Positions 1 through 5,243 of a stretch of 5,243 nucleotides of DNA are shown here, piece by piece. The stretch is from NCBI GenBank assembly GCA_943329505.2, contig CALQED020000112.1, forward strand, positions 1 through 5,243. Reading direction: 5' to 3'. Position 1 is the stretch's first letter. Every line of letters begins with the position of its first letter. This DNA is from Polynucleobacter meluiroseus. Its GTDB lineage: Bacteria > Pseudomonadota > Gammaproteobacteria > Burkholderiales > Burkholderiaceae. The notes beneath the pieces were generated by a model. It saw only the letters and a list, made by a program, of their open reading frames with translations, was not told the DNA's origin and made no database searches. The translations under genes and the position numbers were made by a program.

Positions 1-179
1 AAGATGGACTTGATCAAGTACAGTACTTTGTAGGCTTAAATAATTTCCTTACGATTGTTCAATACAACCGCAGCTACTTTTATGCGCAAAGTGTTGCAGA
101 GTTTGCAGAAGCCTTAGGCTACAAAAACCAAAGGCCAAGAAATCACACGCGAAGAAAAAGCCTAAAACGAATTCAGTGA
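1..179 (+). CDS. mltB: Lytic murein transglycosylase B, C-terminal end (partial)
   Basis: This is the 3' end of a gene whose start lies left of the window. The reading frame opens at base 3 and gives 58 residues before TGA at 177-179. The stretch NNFLTIVQYNRSYFYAQSV matches the end of the catalytic domain of MltB-type lytic transglycosylases, where a YN(R/H)SxxYAMAV segment is typical. These periplasmic or membrane-bound enzymes cleave the MurNAc-GlcNAc bond of peptidoglycan and form 1,6-anhydro-MurNAc ends. The catalytic glutamate is outside the window. After this segment the protein ends in a short Arg/Lys-rich tail. The tail in the next frame (131-184) is also basic, Lys/Ala/Pro-rich and about the same length, so a single-base frameshift near 121-132 is possible. 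The gene converges on cysM with one base between stops and no visible terminator. The family call is fairly sure; the exact C-terminus is not. Confidence 0.8.
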   Translation, partial: DGLDQVQYFVGLNNFLTIVQYNRSYFYAQSVAEFAEALGYKNQRPRNHTRRKSLKRIQ

Positions 180-180
180 A

Positions 181-1092
181 TTAAGCTGGAAACACGCCAG
201 TAGATAAGTAGCGATCACCGCGATCACAGACAATGAAGACGATAGTTGCATTTTCTACTTGACGGGCAATGCGCAATGCTACGACCAGCGCTCCGCCGGC
301 AGAGATGCCGCAAAAGATCCCCTCTTCTACTGCCAAGCGTCTTGCCATATCTTCAGCATCTGCTTGTGTCACATACTCAATACGATCAACCCGATCGCCC
401 TGATAAATTTTGGGTAAATACTCTGGCGCCCACTTACGAATGCCTGGTATCTGCGAGCCCTCTTCAGGTTGCGCTCCAATAATCTGAATAGCAGGGTTCA
501 TCGATTTAAGATAAGTGGACACCCCAGTAATCGTACCCGTGGTACCCATAGCAGAAACAAAGTGGGTCACCTGTCCATCGGTATCACGCCAAATCTCTGG
601 GCCAGTGGTTTCAATATGTGCTCTTGGATTATCTGGATTTGCAAATTGATCAAGCAATCTACCGCGACCTTCACGCTGAAGTTGCAAGGCGTAATCTCTA
701 GCAAACTCCATACCACCGGATGCTGCAGTCAAAATAAGTTCTGCGCCATAAGCTGCCATACTCTGGCGGCGCTCAATGCTTTGATTCTCAGGCATGACCA
801 AAACCATCTTGTAGCCTAGCATGGCAGCAGTCATTGCTAAAGCGATACCGGTATTGCCACTGGTTGCCTCAATCAAGGTATCACCAGGGTGAATTTCGCC
901 ACGCTCTTGTGCGCGCATGATCATCGACAGCGCAGGTCGGTCTTTGACCGACCCGGCTGGATTATTGCCTTCCAACTTACCTAAGATCACATTGTGACGA
1001 TTCTCGTTTTCTAAACCAGGAATACGCTGTAAGCGCACCAATGGGGTGTTGCCTACAGTTTGTGAAATTGTCAGGTAAGAAGGTTTACTCAT
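181..1092 (-). CDS. cysM: Cysteine synthase B (O-acetylserine sulfhydrylase B)
   Basis: This 303-residue cytosolic enzyme depends on pyridoxal phosphate (PLP). It replaces the acetyl group of O-acetyl-L-serine with sulfide or thiosulfate to give cysteine or S-sulfocysteine. Visible fold-type II motifs are the PLP lysine K50 in NNPAGSVKDRPA, the substrate loop TSGNTG (77-82), the phosphate-binding loop GTTGT (183-187), and GISAGGA (262-268) with S264 placed to contact the pyridine nitrogen. CysM rather than CysK is indicated by YGAELILT..GGMEFARD, EEGSQIPGIRKW and the end CDRGDRYLSTGVF. The length is full for the family. ATG is chosen because the protein starts in register with homologues. Its Shine-Dalgarno is weak, and a 6-codon mini-ORF overlaps the start by ATGA. 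It lies 41 nt after comEA with no convincing promoter between, so cotranscription is likely. It is tail-to-tail with mltB. Confidence 0.96.
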   Translation of the reverse strand: MSKPSYLTISQTVGNTPLVRLQRIPGLENENRHNVILGKLEGNNPAGSVKDRPALSMIMRAQERGEIHPGDTLIEATSGNTGIALAMTAAMLGYKMVLVMPENQSIERRQSMAAYGAELILTAASGGMEFARDYALQLQREGRGRLLDQFANPDNPRAHIETTGPEIWRDTDGQVTHFVSAMGTTGTITGVSTYLKSMNPAIQIIGAQPEEGSQIPGIRKWAPEYLPKIYQGDRVDRIEYVTQADAEDMARRLAVEEGIFCGISAGGALVVALRIARQVENATIVFIVCDRGDRYLSTGVFPA

Positions 1093-1133
1093 GAGCTCAT
1101 TTTAGCCATAAGCAAACCTAAACACTGAAGGGT

Positions 1134-1559
1134 TTAATTTCGGCGATGTGGCGTCGCACGCTCCGGCTGATTGCGATTACCAGCTTGATGCCGCGAATTA
1201 CGCCTGCTAGAGGCTCCACCCTCCTTCTTGGTGCGCCCATGAGGCTCCCGAAAAGAGCTTGGCGCCTCTATGGTCAAGCCGTTATCCACCATCTTTTCAA
1301 CAGATTTCATCCCAATACCACGGACCCGCTTTTGTAGATCATTCGCATCTTGAAAATGACCACCATCCAAACGCTCTGTAATGATGGTTTTAGCTTTCGA
1401 TGGGCCAATCCCTTTAATGCTCTCTAATTCAGACTGTGTTGCTGTATTGACATTGATAGGTGAGGCTTGAGCATAGCCCAAAGAAGACAATACCAGCACT
1501 GCAGTAACCAAAGCGTTTCTCATGAAACCCGTACTTCTCATATTCAAATTTTTTGTCAT
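1134..1559 (-). CDS. comEA: ComEA-like exported helix-hairpin-helix DNA-binding protein
   Basis: The product has 141 residues. An N-terminal signal peptide shows basic residues, a hydrophobic core (about 15-29) and a likely cleavage site after YAQA (32). A ComEA-type domain with two helix-hairpin-helix motifs follows: INVNTATQSELESIKGIG (about 35-52) and VRGIGMKSVEKM (79-90). Proteins of this family sit in the periplasm, bind incoming double-stranded DNA non-specifically through the Gly-Ile-Gly hairpins, and help pull it in during natural transformation. Residues 103-141 form a low-complexity tail rich in Arg, Lys, Asn, Gln and His, probably disordered, which minimal ComEA proteins lack. The ATG is set by a CGGAG Shine-Dalgarno 5 nt upstream; in-frame Met7 and Met13 have none as good. 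The gene lies just after an intrinsic terminator and just before cysM. A role in competence is inferred from the family; no other competence gene is in view. Confidence 0.88.
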   Translation of the reverse strand: MTKNLNMRSTGFMRNALVTAVLVLSSLGYAQASPINVNTATQSELESIKGIGPSKAKTIITERLDGGHFQDANDLQKRVRGIGMKSVEKMVDNGLTIEAPSSFREPHGRTKKEGGASSRRNSRHQAGNRNQPERATPHRRN

Positions 1560-1564
1560 ACATT

Positions 1565-1569
1565 CTCCG
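1565..1569 (-). promoter_or_regulatory. Ribosome binding site of comEA
   Basis: CGGAG on the minus strand lies 5 nt before the ATG at 1557-1559. It favours this start over the in-frame methionines 6 and 12 codons downstream. It sits between the start codon and the U-run of the upstream terminator, so a transcript that is terminated there never includes it. Confidence 0.7.
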
Positions 1570-1577
1570 TAGTAAAT

Positions 1578-1609
1578 AAAAAATCCACAGACACCTTGTG
1601 TATGTGGAT
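1578..1609 (-). terminator. Rho-independent terminator after the ugd-rfaE1-hldD-hydrolase unit
   Basis: On the minus strand the arms ATCCACA and TGTGGAT (7 bp) enclose one mismatch, a further 4 bp (ACAC/GTGT) and a 3-nt loop, and are followed directly by a run of six T. This is the classic intrinsic terminator layout. It lies 77 nt after the stop codon of the hydrolase gene and so would end the envelope-sugar operon. The T-run ends only 18 nt before the comEA ATG. The plus strand has no T-run on the matching side, so it should act in one direction only. Confidence 0.82.
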
Positions 1610-1620
1610 CGTTTAAAACG
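1610..1620. repeat. 11-nt palindrome beside the terminator
   Basis: CGTTT-A-AAACG is a perfect 5-bp inverted repeat around one central base, and it touches the base of the terminator stem. It could be a small operator or chance in AT-rich DNA. Nothing else in the window repeats it. Confidence 0.3.
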
Positions 1621-1645
1621 AAGAAAAGAATATTTTGTTGACCTT

Positions 1646-1674
1646 ATTATCAGTATTACAACTAAAGCAGTAAT
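1646..1674 (-). promoter_or_regulatory. Weak sigma70-like promoter candidate for comEA
   Basis: On the minus strand, GATAAT (1646-1651, five of six matches to the -10 consensus) follows ATTACT (1669-1674, three of six matches to the -35 consensus) at 17 nt. Transcription from here would start near 1640 and run through the terminator at 1578-1609 before reaching comEA. The -35 match is poor. A second weak pair (TTGTAA then CAAAAT at 18 nt) overlaps it, so the exact promoter is uncertain. Confidence 0.25.
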
Positions 1675-1687
1675 GGCTGATACTGAT
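1649..1687. repeat. Inverted repeat spanning the hydrolase stop and the comEA leader
   Basis: ATCAGTAT (1649-1656) and ATACTGAT (1680-1687) are perfect 8-bp complementary arms 23 nt apart. One arm reaches the first base of the hydrolase stop codon; the other overlaps the candidate -10 of comEA. The inner bases can form a different stem, ATTAC (1655-1659) with GTAAT (1670-1674), helped by CAG/CTG flanks. The two structures share bases and exclude each other. No run of T follows, so this is not a terminator. Confidence 0.45.
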
Positions 1688-2427
1688 TATTGACTGAGGA
1701 TAAATTGCGCAACGCGTTTAATTAACTCTGGTTCAGTCTGATTAAAGCCATGATAGGCAAAAGATTCGCAAACATTACCTTCGCTCACCCCGCCCTCAAT
1801 CATCTCGAGCTTTGCAATGAATTTGGCTTGTCTACCATCAATGATTCTTTTTGTTGCCGATACTGGGGTTCCCAAACAAGCATCTTCAAGATGATGAATA
1901 CCGAGTACAGGAAGCGTGAAGCTATCATTGAGCGATGCAGTTCTGATTGTGCCGGCTATGATGATGCCCGCCAATTGCTTGGACTGATCACTCGATTGAT
2001 TTGCAAAATAGGTAGCCGTTGAAGTTCCCATACTGTGGCCAAAAATCCAAATCGGCAGCCTGGTTTTATTTTTGTAATAACTAACTACCTCACCGACCCT
2101 ATCCATATGATCTTGTCGCTCTCGGAGGTTACCTCTTCGCAAATCACCTAGGTCATAAGGCGTATCCACCAAAACCGCATCAATCTGATATTGGGACCAA
2201 AGATTGAGAGATCGCACAAATGTATGCCTACTTTTAACAGCTCCCTCATCTGAAATAGAGGCTCTACCACCACCGCCGGGAAAAAGTAAAACGACTGCAC
2301 GTGGTTTGGAAACTGGGACTAATAAAGTTCTAGTAGAGGCCTCGTCATGATGGGCAACATCAAAAACTTGGGCAGTTACTAGGAAAGGCATAAAACAAAG
2401 AGCTACTACTAGATAGGCCCGCAACAC
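1687..2427 (-). CDS. Exported alpha/beta hydrolase of unknown substrate
   Basis: The 246-residue product begins with a signal peptide (hydrophobic 4-18, likely cleavage after VTA at 19), so it should act in the periplasm or outside. The rest fits the alpha/beta-hydrolase fold: AVVLLFPGGGG (44-54) as the oxyanion strand and loop, the nucleophile elbow GHSMG (130-134) with S132, a probable acid D182 in GIHHLEDAC, and a probable catalytic H226 in AYHGF. C184 and C220 could form a disulfide after export. No closer family is recognised; esterase, thioesterase, lipase and peptidase are all open. The start is GTG, 6 nt after the hldD stop, with no Shine-Dalgarno, which suggests translation coupled to hldD; TTG at codon 2 is an alternative. 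An internal start at Met13 would break the signal peptide. It is the last gene before the terminator at 1578-1609. A link to lipopolysaccharide is only inferred from position. Confidence 0.82.
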   Translation of the reverse strand: MLRAYLVVALCFMPFLVTAQVFDVAHHDEASTRTLLVPVSKPRAVVLLFPGGGGRASISDEGAVKSRHTFVRSLNLWSQYQIDAVLVDTPYDLGDLRRGNLRERQDHMDRVGEVVSYYKNKTRLPIWIFGHSMGTSTATYFANQSSDQSKQLAGIIIAGTIRTASLNDSFTLPVLGIHHLEDACLGTPVSATKRIIDGRQAKFIAKLEMIEGGVSEGNVCESFAYHGFNQTEPELIKRVAQFILSQ

Positions 2428-2433
2428 AATAAA

Positions 2434-3462
2434 TTATTGACTATCTAGAGGATTAGCTAAAAATCCTGTATTGGCTTCTAACCACTCAACATAGCGACTG
2501 ACACCCTGCTCAACAGTTAAGAAGGATTCTTGGTAACCGGCAGCACGCAGTTTTGTGAGATCCGCTTGAGTAAAACACTGGTATTTACCTCTGAGCGCAT
2601 CCGGAAACGGAATGTACTCAATCGCTTTTTCTTTCACTAATTCTTGCAGGCTTGCTGGTTGTACTTTATCGAGCCTACGCATAGCATTTGCAACAGCATG
2701 AGCCACATCATTAAAGGGTTGAGCGCGCCCACTACCTAAATTGAAGATGCCGCTTATTTCTGGGTGATCTAAGAAGAAGAGATTGACTTTGACAACATCT
2801 TCCACGGATACAAAGTCACGACTCTGCTCGCCTGCACCATAGCCACCATACTCTCCAAAGAGTTTGACATGGCCATTAGCCTTGTACTGGTGATATTGAT
2901 GAAAGGCGACTGATGCCATACGTCCCTTATGGGATTCACGTGGCCCATAGACATTGAAGTAACGAAAGCCCACCACTTGCGCTGTATTGGCTTTTTCATC
3001 AAAGCGCTTGCGCATCACTTGATCGAATAAGAATTTAGAGTAGCCGTAGATATTGAGAGGCTTCTCATGTTCGCGACTTTCAATAAACACATCAGACCCA
3101 CCATAAGTCGCAGCGGATGAAGCGTACAAGAGTTGAACTTTTTGGGCCGTACAGATATCTAGCAAATCCATCGTGTAACGATAGTTATTTGCCATCATGA
3201 AAATACCGTCCGTCTCCATCGTGTCAGAGCATGCACCCTCATGAAACACCGCCTTGACCTTGCCAAAACGACCACTTCTAAAGGCCTCTAGAAATTCATC
3301 TTTATCGAGGTAGTCAGTGATGTCCAGATCAGCTAAGTTACGATATTTATCAGCAGGACGTAAGTCATCGACTGCGATAATATTTTTCTCGCCACGGGCA
3401 TTAAGCGCTTGAACAATATTGGCGCCAATAAAACCAGCAGCGCCAGTTACGATAATAGTCAC
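2434..3462 (-). CDS. hldD: ADP-glyceromanno-heptose 6-epimerase
   Basis: This 342-residue cytosolic enzyme of the extended short-chain dehydrogenase/reductase family converts ADP-D-glycero- to ADP-L-glycero-D-manno-heptose, the last step in making the heptose donor for the lipopolysaccharide inner core. Motifs seen are the NADP-binding TGAAGFIG (6-13), HEGACSDT (74-81), the catalytic region [10 protein letters not shown] (113-122), the Tyr/Lys pair Y139-K143 in YGYSK, and [13 protein letters not shown] with K179, matching the second catalytic lysine of HldD. RDFV (215-218) is also typical. It is somewhat longer than the E. coli enzyme, with a Gly-rich insert near 203-212 and a longer C-terminus. 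The start is GTG, overlapping the rfaE1 stop by 4 nt (GTGA) and served by a strong GGAGG 7 nt upstream inside rfaE1. Overlap and shared pathway make it cotranscribed with rfaE1. Confidence 0.97.
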   Translation of the reverse strand: MTIIVTGAAGFIGANIVQALNARGEKNIIAVDDLRPADKYRNLADLDITDYLDKDEFLEAFRSGRFGKVKAVFHEGACSDTMETDGIFMMANNYRYTMDLLDICTAQKVQLLYASSAATYGGSDVFIESREHEKPLNIYGYSKFLFDQVMRKRFDEKANTAQVVGFRYFNVYGPRESHKGRMASVAFHQYHQYKANGHVKLFGEYGGYGAGEQSRDFVSVEDVVKVNLFFLDHPEISGIFNLGSGRAQPFNDVAHAVANAMRRLDKVQPASLQELVKEKAIEYIPFPDALRGKYQCFTQADLTKLRAAGYQESFLTVEQGVSRYVEWLEANTGFLANPLDSQ

Positions 3463-4388
3463 TGTAATTCCTCCGAAGTAACGGTGGCAGTTCCCAACTT
3501 ACCAACCACAATACCACCAGCGCGATTAGCCAATGCCATAGCCTTTTCTAGTGGCCACTTAGCAGCCAGAGCGACTGCAAGGGTTGCAATGACAGTATCG
3601 CCCGCTCCTGATACGTCAAACACTTCTCTTGCCTGCGCTTTCACGTGGCTGACACCTGCTTCGGTATATAAACTCATACCCTCTTCAGAACGGGTAAGTA
3701 AGAGGGCCTGCAAATCAAGTGATTTTCTGAGGTCTTGTGCTCTGCGCGTAAGATCTTCTTCGCTATTCCATTGACCTACTACTTGCCTTAACTCACTCCG
3801 ATTTGGAGTTAACACAGTAGCACCCCGATATTTTTCGTAATCCTCACCCTTGGGATCAACCAAAATCATTTTGTTTTGTGCTTTAGCTTGCTCAATCATG
3901 TGGGCAACTTGACCTAAAGCCCCTTTGCCATAATCAGAGAGCACCACAACATCTGCAGAGCCAACCAACTTCTCAAAACGCTCTAACTTATGCGCCAAGG
4001 CTTTTTCACTTGGTGCCTCTTCAAAATCCAAGCGAATGAGTTGCTGCTGGCGTGCAATCACACGCAACTTCACAATGGTTGGTACGGCTGCATCAATTTC
4101 CAACTGACTATCCACTCCGCCGGACTTGAGTAAATCCATGACGCGTTGGCCTGGCTCATCTTTACCAACAATTCCGAGTATGGTTGTTTGAGCACCAAGG
4201 GCGGCAACGTTACGAGCAACGTTTGCAGCACCGCCCAAGCGCTCATCAATCTTGCCCACTTGTACTACTGGTACAGGCGCCTCAGGAGAAATACGATGCG
4301 TATCACCAAACCAATAGCGATCAAGCATCACATCACCGACTACTAGTAGACGTGCCTGAGAGAATTGTTCGCGATTGGCTTTTTCCAT
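3459..4388 (-). CDS. rfaE1: D-glycero-beta-D-manno-heptose-7-phosphate kinase (stand-alone)
   Basis: This 309-residue PfkB/ribokinase-family enzyme phosphorylates heptose 7-phosphate to heptose 1,7-bisphosphate, upstream of HldD in ADP-heptose synthesis. Diagnostic segments are [13 protein letters not shown] (16-28), the substrate-side [14 protein letters not shown] (52-65), VVLSDYGKG (148-156), LTPNRSEL (193-200) with the nucleotide-site Asn and Glu, and the anion-hole/catalytic DVSGAGDT (258-265) with base D264. The protein ends after this domain. The C-terminal cytidylyltransferase-like adenylyltransferase of fused HldE (about 475 residues) is absent and should be a separate gene (hldC/rfaE2) elsewhere, as is common in Burkholderiales. 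The start fits homologues, which begin 15-18 residues before VVGDVMLD, but no strong Shine-Dalgarno precedes it. It follows ugd after 40 nt and overlaps hldD. Confidence 0.95.
   Translation of the reverse strand: MEKANREQFSQARLLVVGDVMLDRYWFGDTHRISPEAPVPVVQVGKIDERLGGAANVARNVAALGAQTTILGIVGKDEPGQRVMDLLKSGGVDSQLEIDAAVPTIVKLRVIARQQQLIRLDFEEAPSEKALAHKLERFEKLVGSADVVVLSDYGKGALGQVAHMIEQAKAQNKMILVDPKGEDYEKYRGATVLTPNRSELRQVVGQWNSEEDLTRRAQDLRKSLDLQALLLTRSEEGMSLYTEAGVSHVKAQAREVFDVSGAGDTVIATLAVALAAKWPLEKAMALANRAGGIVVGKLGTATVTSEELQ
3470..3474 (-). promoter_or_regulatory. Strong ribosome binding site of hldD inside rfaE1
   Basis: GGAGG on the minus strand lies 7 nt before the GTG at 3460-3462, within the last codons of rfaE1. 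It supports GTG as the true hldD start. It also means hldD can recruit ribosomes itself as well as by coupling through the 4-nt overlap. Confidence 0.8.
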
Positions 4389-4428
4389 TTGAGTATTGTT
4401 TATTTTTCAGGTTCTATTTCTATATGGG

Positions 4429-5243
4429 TTAATTATGTCGCCCAATGCCATAGTACTCAATACCACTCTCTTGCATAGCTTGTGGCTCATAGAGATTGCG
4501 ACCATCAAAAATAATTGGGTGTACTAGCTTTTGCTTTACTGCATCAAAATCTGGGCTACGGAAGGCCTTCCACTCGGTCACAATCACTAGTGCATCACAG
4601 CCATCTAAAGCGGCCATGGGGTCAGCAACCATGGTTACCTTCTTCAGACCCTCTGGATTGCCTTTGAAATCCAAATCTAAGCAATGCTTTGCTTCGACCA
4701 TCGCTACTGGGTCATACGCTACCACGCTGGCACCACGCTTGACCAATTCCTGAATGATGACCCGACTAGGAGCTTCACGCATGTCATCTGTGTTGGGCTT
4801 AAAAGCTAAACCCCATAGAGCAAATTTCATCTTGGAGAGATCTTTACCAAAACGCTTTTCAATTTTCTCCACCAAGACATATTTTTGAATCTCATTTACC
4901 GCCTCAACTGCATCGAGAATCTTTAGATCGCGGCCATGCTCTTTTGCAGTTTTAGATAAAGCTGAGACATCTTTCGGGAAGCACGATCCACCGTAACCAG
5001 TGCCTGGATATAAGAAACCAAAACCAATGCGTGAATCTGAGCCAATTCCTTGACGGACTGCTTCAATATCTGCACCAACGAGATCAGCAAGATTAGCCAA
5101 TTCATTCATAAACGAGATACGAGTAGCTAACATTGCATTAGCAGCGTACTTCGTTAATTCTGCACTTTTAACATCCATGTAATAAGTACGTTCATGGTGA
5201 CGGTTAAAAGGAGCATAGAGTCTGCGCATTTGCTCCTTAGCGC
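4429..5243 (-). CDS. ugd: UDP-glucose 6-dehydrogenase, C-terminal part (partial)
   Basis: The frame is open to the right edge; four codons (A-K-E-Q) precede the first Met in view at 5229, so that Met is internal. About 271 residues are visible of a family usually near 440-460; the NAD-binding N-terminal domain lies outside. The enzyme oxidises UDP-glucose twice with NAD+ to UDP-glucuronate in the cytosol, feeding surface polysaccharide or lipid A sugar synthesis. Evidence includes the central helix [21 protein letters not shown] with its conserved Lys, the catalytic cysteine in [12 protein letters not shown] (Cys codon 4981-4983), and the C-terminal UDP-binding domain with [38 protein letters not shown] and IFDGRNLY. 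It is the first gene of the visible operon, 40 nt before rfaE1. GDP-mannose dehydrogenase is the nearest alternative family, but these motifs fit Ugd. Confidence 0.95.
   Translation of the reverse strand, partial: AKEQMRRLYAPFNRHHERTYYMDVKSAELTKYAANAMLATRISFMNELANLADLVGADIEAVRQGIGSDSRIGFGFLYPGTGYGGSCFPKDVSALSKTAKEHGRDLKILDAVEAVNEIQKYVLVEKIEKRFGKDLSKMKFALWGLAFKPNTDDMREAPSRVIIQELVKRGASVVAYDPVAMVEAKHCLDLDFKGNPEGLKKVTMVADPMAALDGCDALVIVTEWKAFRSPDFDAVKQKLVHPIIFDGRNLYEPQAMQESGIEYYGIGRHN

Noticed and set aside
246..819. Two plus-strand open frames (246-482 and 469-819) opposite cysM
   Set aside because: They are antisense to a complete, strongly conserved CysM and look like no known protein.
1093..1133. 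Possible weak hairpin (AAACC/GGTTT) between comEA and cysM
   Set aside because: Only about 5 bp, mostly A-T, with no real T-run; not enough for a terminator.
1583..1609. Two ATCCACA cores in the terminator arms, and TTATCCACC inside comEA, resembling DnaA boxes
   Set aside because: The two arms match only the 3' part of the box and are explained by the terminator stem; the comEA match is coding. There is no cluster of boxes, AT-rich unwinding element or dnaA/dnaN context.
2769..3002. Open frame of 77 codons inside hldD on the same strand
   Set aside because: It lies wholly within hldD in another frame and has no recognisable motif; the hldD frame carries the conserved enzyme sequence.
3409..3774. 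Plus-strand open frame of 121 codons opposite the hldD/rfaE1 junction
   Set aside because: Antisense to two well-supported genes; its composition reflects their codon pattern, and no ribosome site or motif is seen.
4389..4428. TATAGA-like -10 sequence in the 40-nt gap between ugd and rfaE1
   Set aside because: No -35 match at suitable spacing, and the gap is AT-rich; an internal promoter is not supported.
4923..5105. Open frame of 60 codons inside ugd
   Set aside because: It is a shadow frame of ugd, whose frame holds the catalytic GGSCFPKD motif.

Overview
The window reads as an ordinary chromosomal segment of a betaproteobacterium in the Burkholderiales. Polynucleobacter is my best guess, from the moderate GC content, protein sequences that resemble Burkholderiaceae homologues, and the gene order ugd - rfaE1 - hldD - comEA - cysM - convergent mltB. 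The genus is inferred from memory of such neighbourhoods, not from a database search. All complete genes lie on the minus strand; only a gene fragment at the left edge is on the plus strand.

Right part (2434-5243, minus strand). An envelope-sugar operon runs right to left. It holds the C-terminal half of UDP-glucose 6-dehydrogenase (ugd, cut by the window edge), a stand-alone heptose-7-phosphate kinase (rfaE1/hldA, without the nucleotidyltransferase domain of fused HldE), and ADP-glyceromanno-heptose 6-epimerase (hldD). The rfaE1 and hldD genes overlap by 4 nt. Together they supply UDP-glucuronate and ADP-L-glycero-D-manno-heptose for lipopolysaccharide or other surface polysaccharides. A small gene for an exported alpha/beta hydrolase (1687-2427) follows hldD after 6 nt and appears to be the last gene of this transcription unit.

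Middle (1560-1686). This 127-nt gap is the densest non-coding stretch. It has a good intrinsic terminator on the minus strand (1578-1609), an 11-nt palindrome next to it, a larger inverted repeat reaching into the hydrolase stop codon, and a weak promoter-like sequence. The terminator's U-run ends only 18 nt before the comEA start codon. Transcription of comEA must therefore pass through it or begin within it, so an attenuator-like arrangement is worth testing.

Left part (1-1559). comEA encodes a small exported helix-hairpin-helix DNA-binding protein with an unusual basic tail. It is followed by cysM (O-acetylserine sulfhydrylase B). The plus-strand 3' end of a lytic transglycosylase gene (mltB-like) converges on cysM with a single base between the two stop codons, and its last residues may be affected by a frameshift.

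I found no mobile element, CRISPR array, rRNA or tRNA. Nothing here is clearly a new system. The best leads are the terminator in the comEA leader and the uncharacterised exported hydrolase in the heptose operon.
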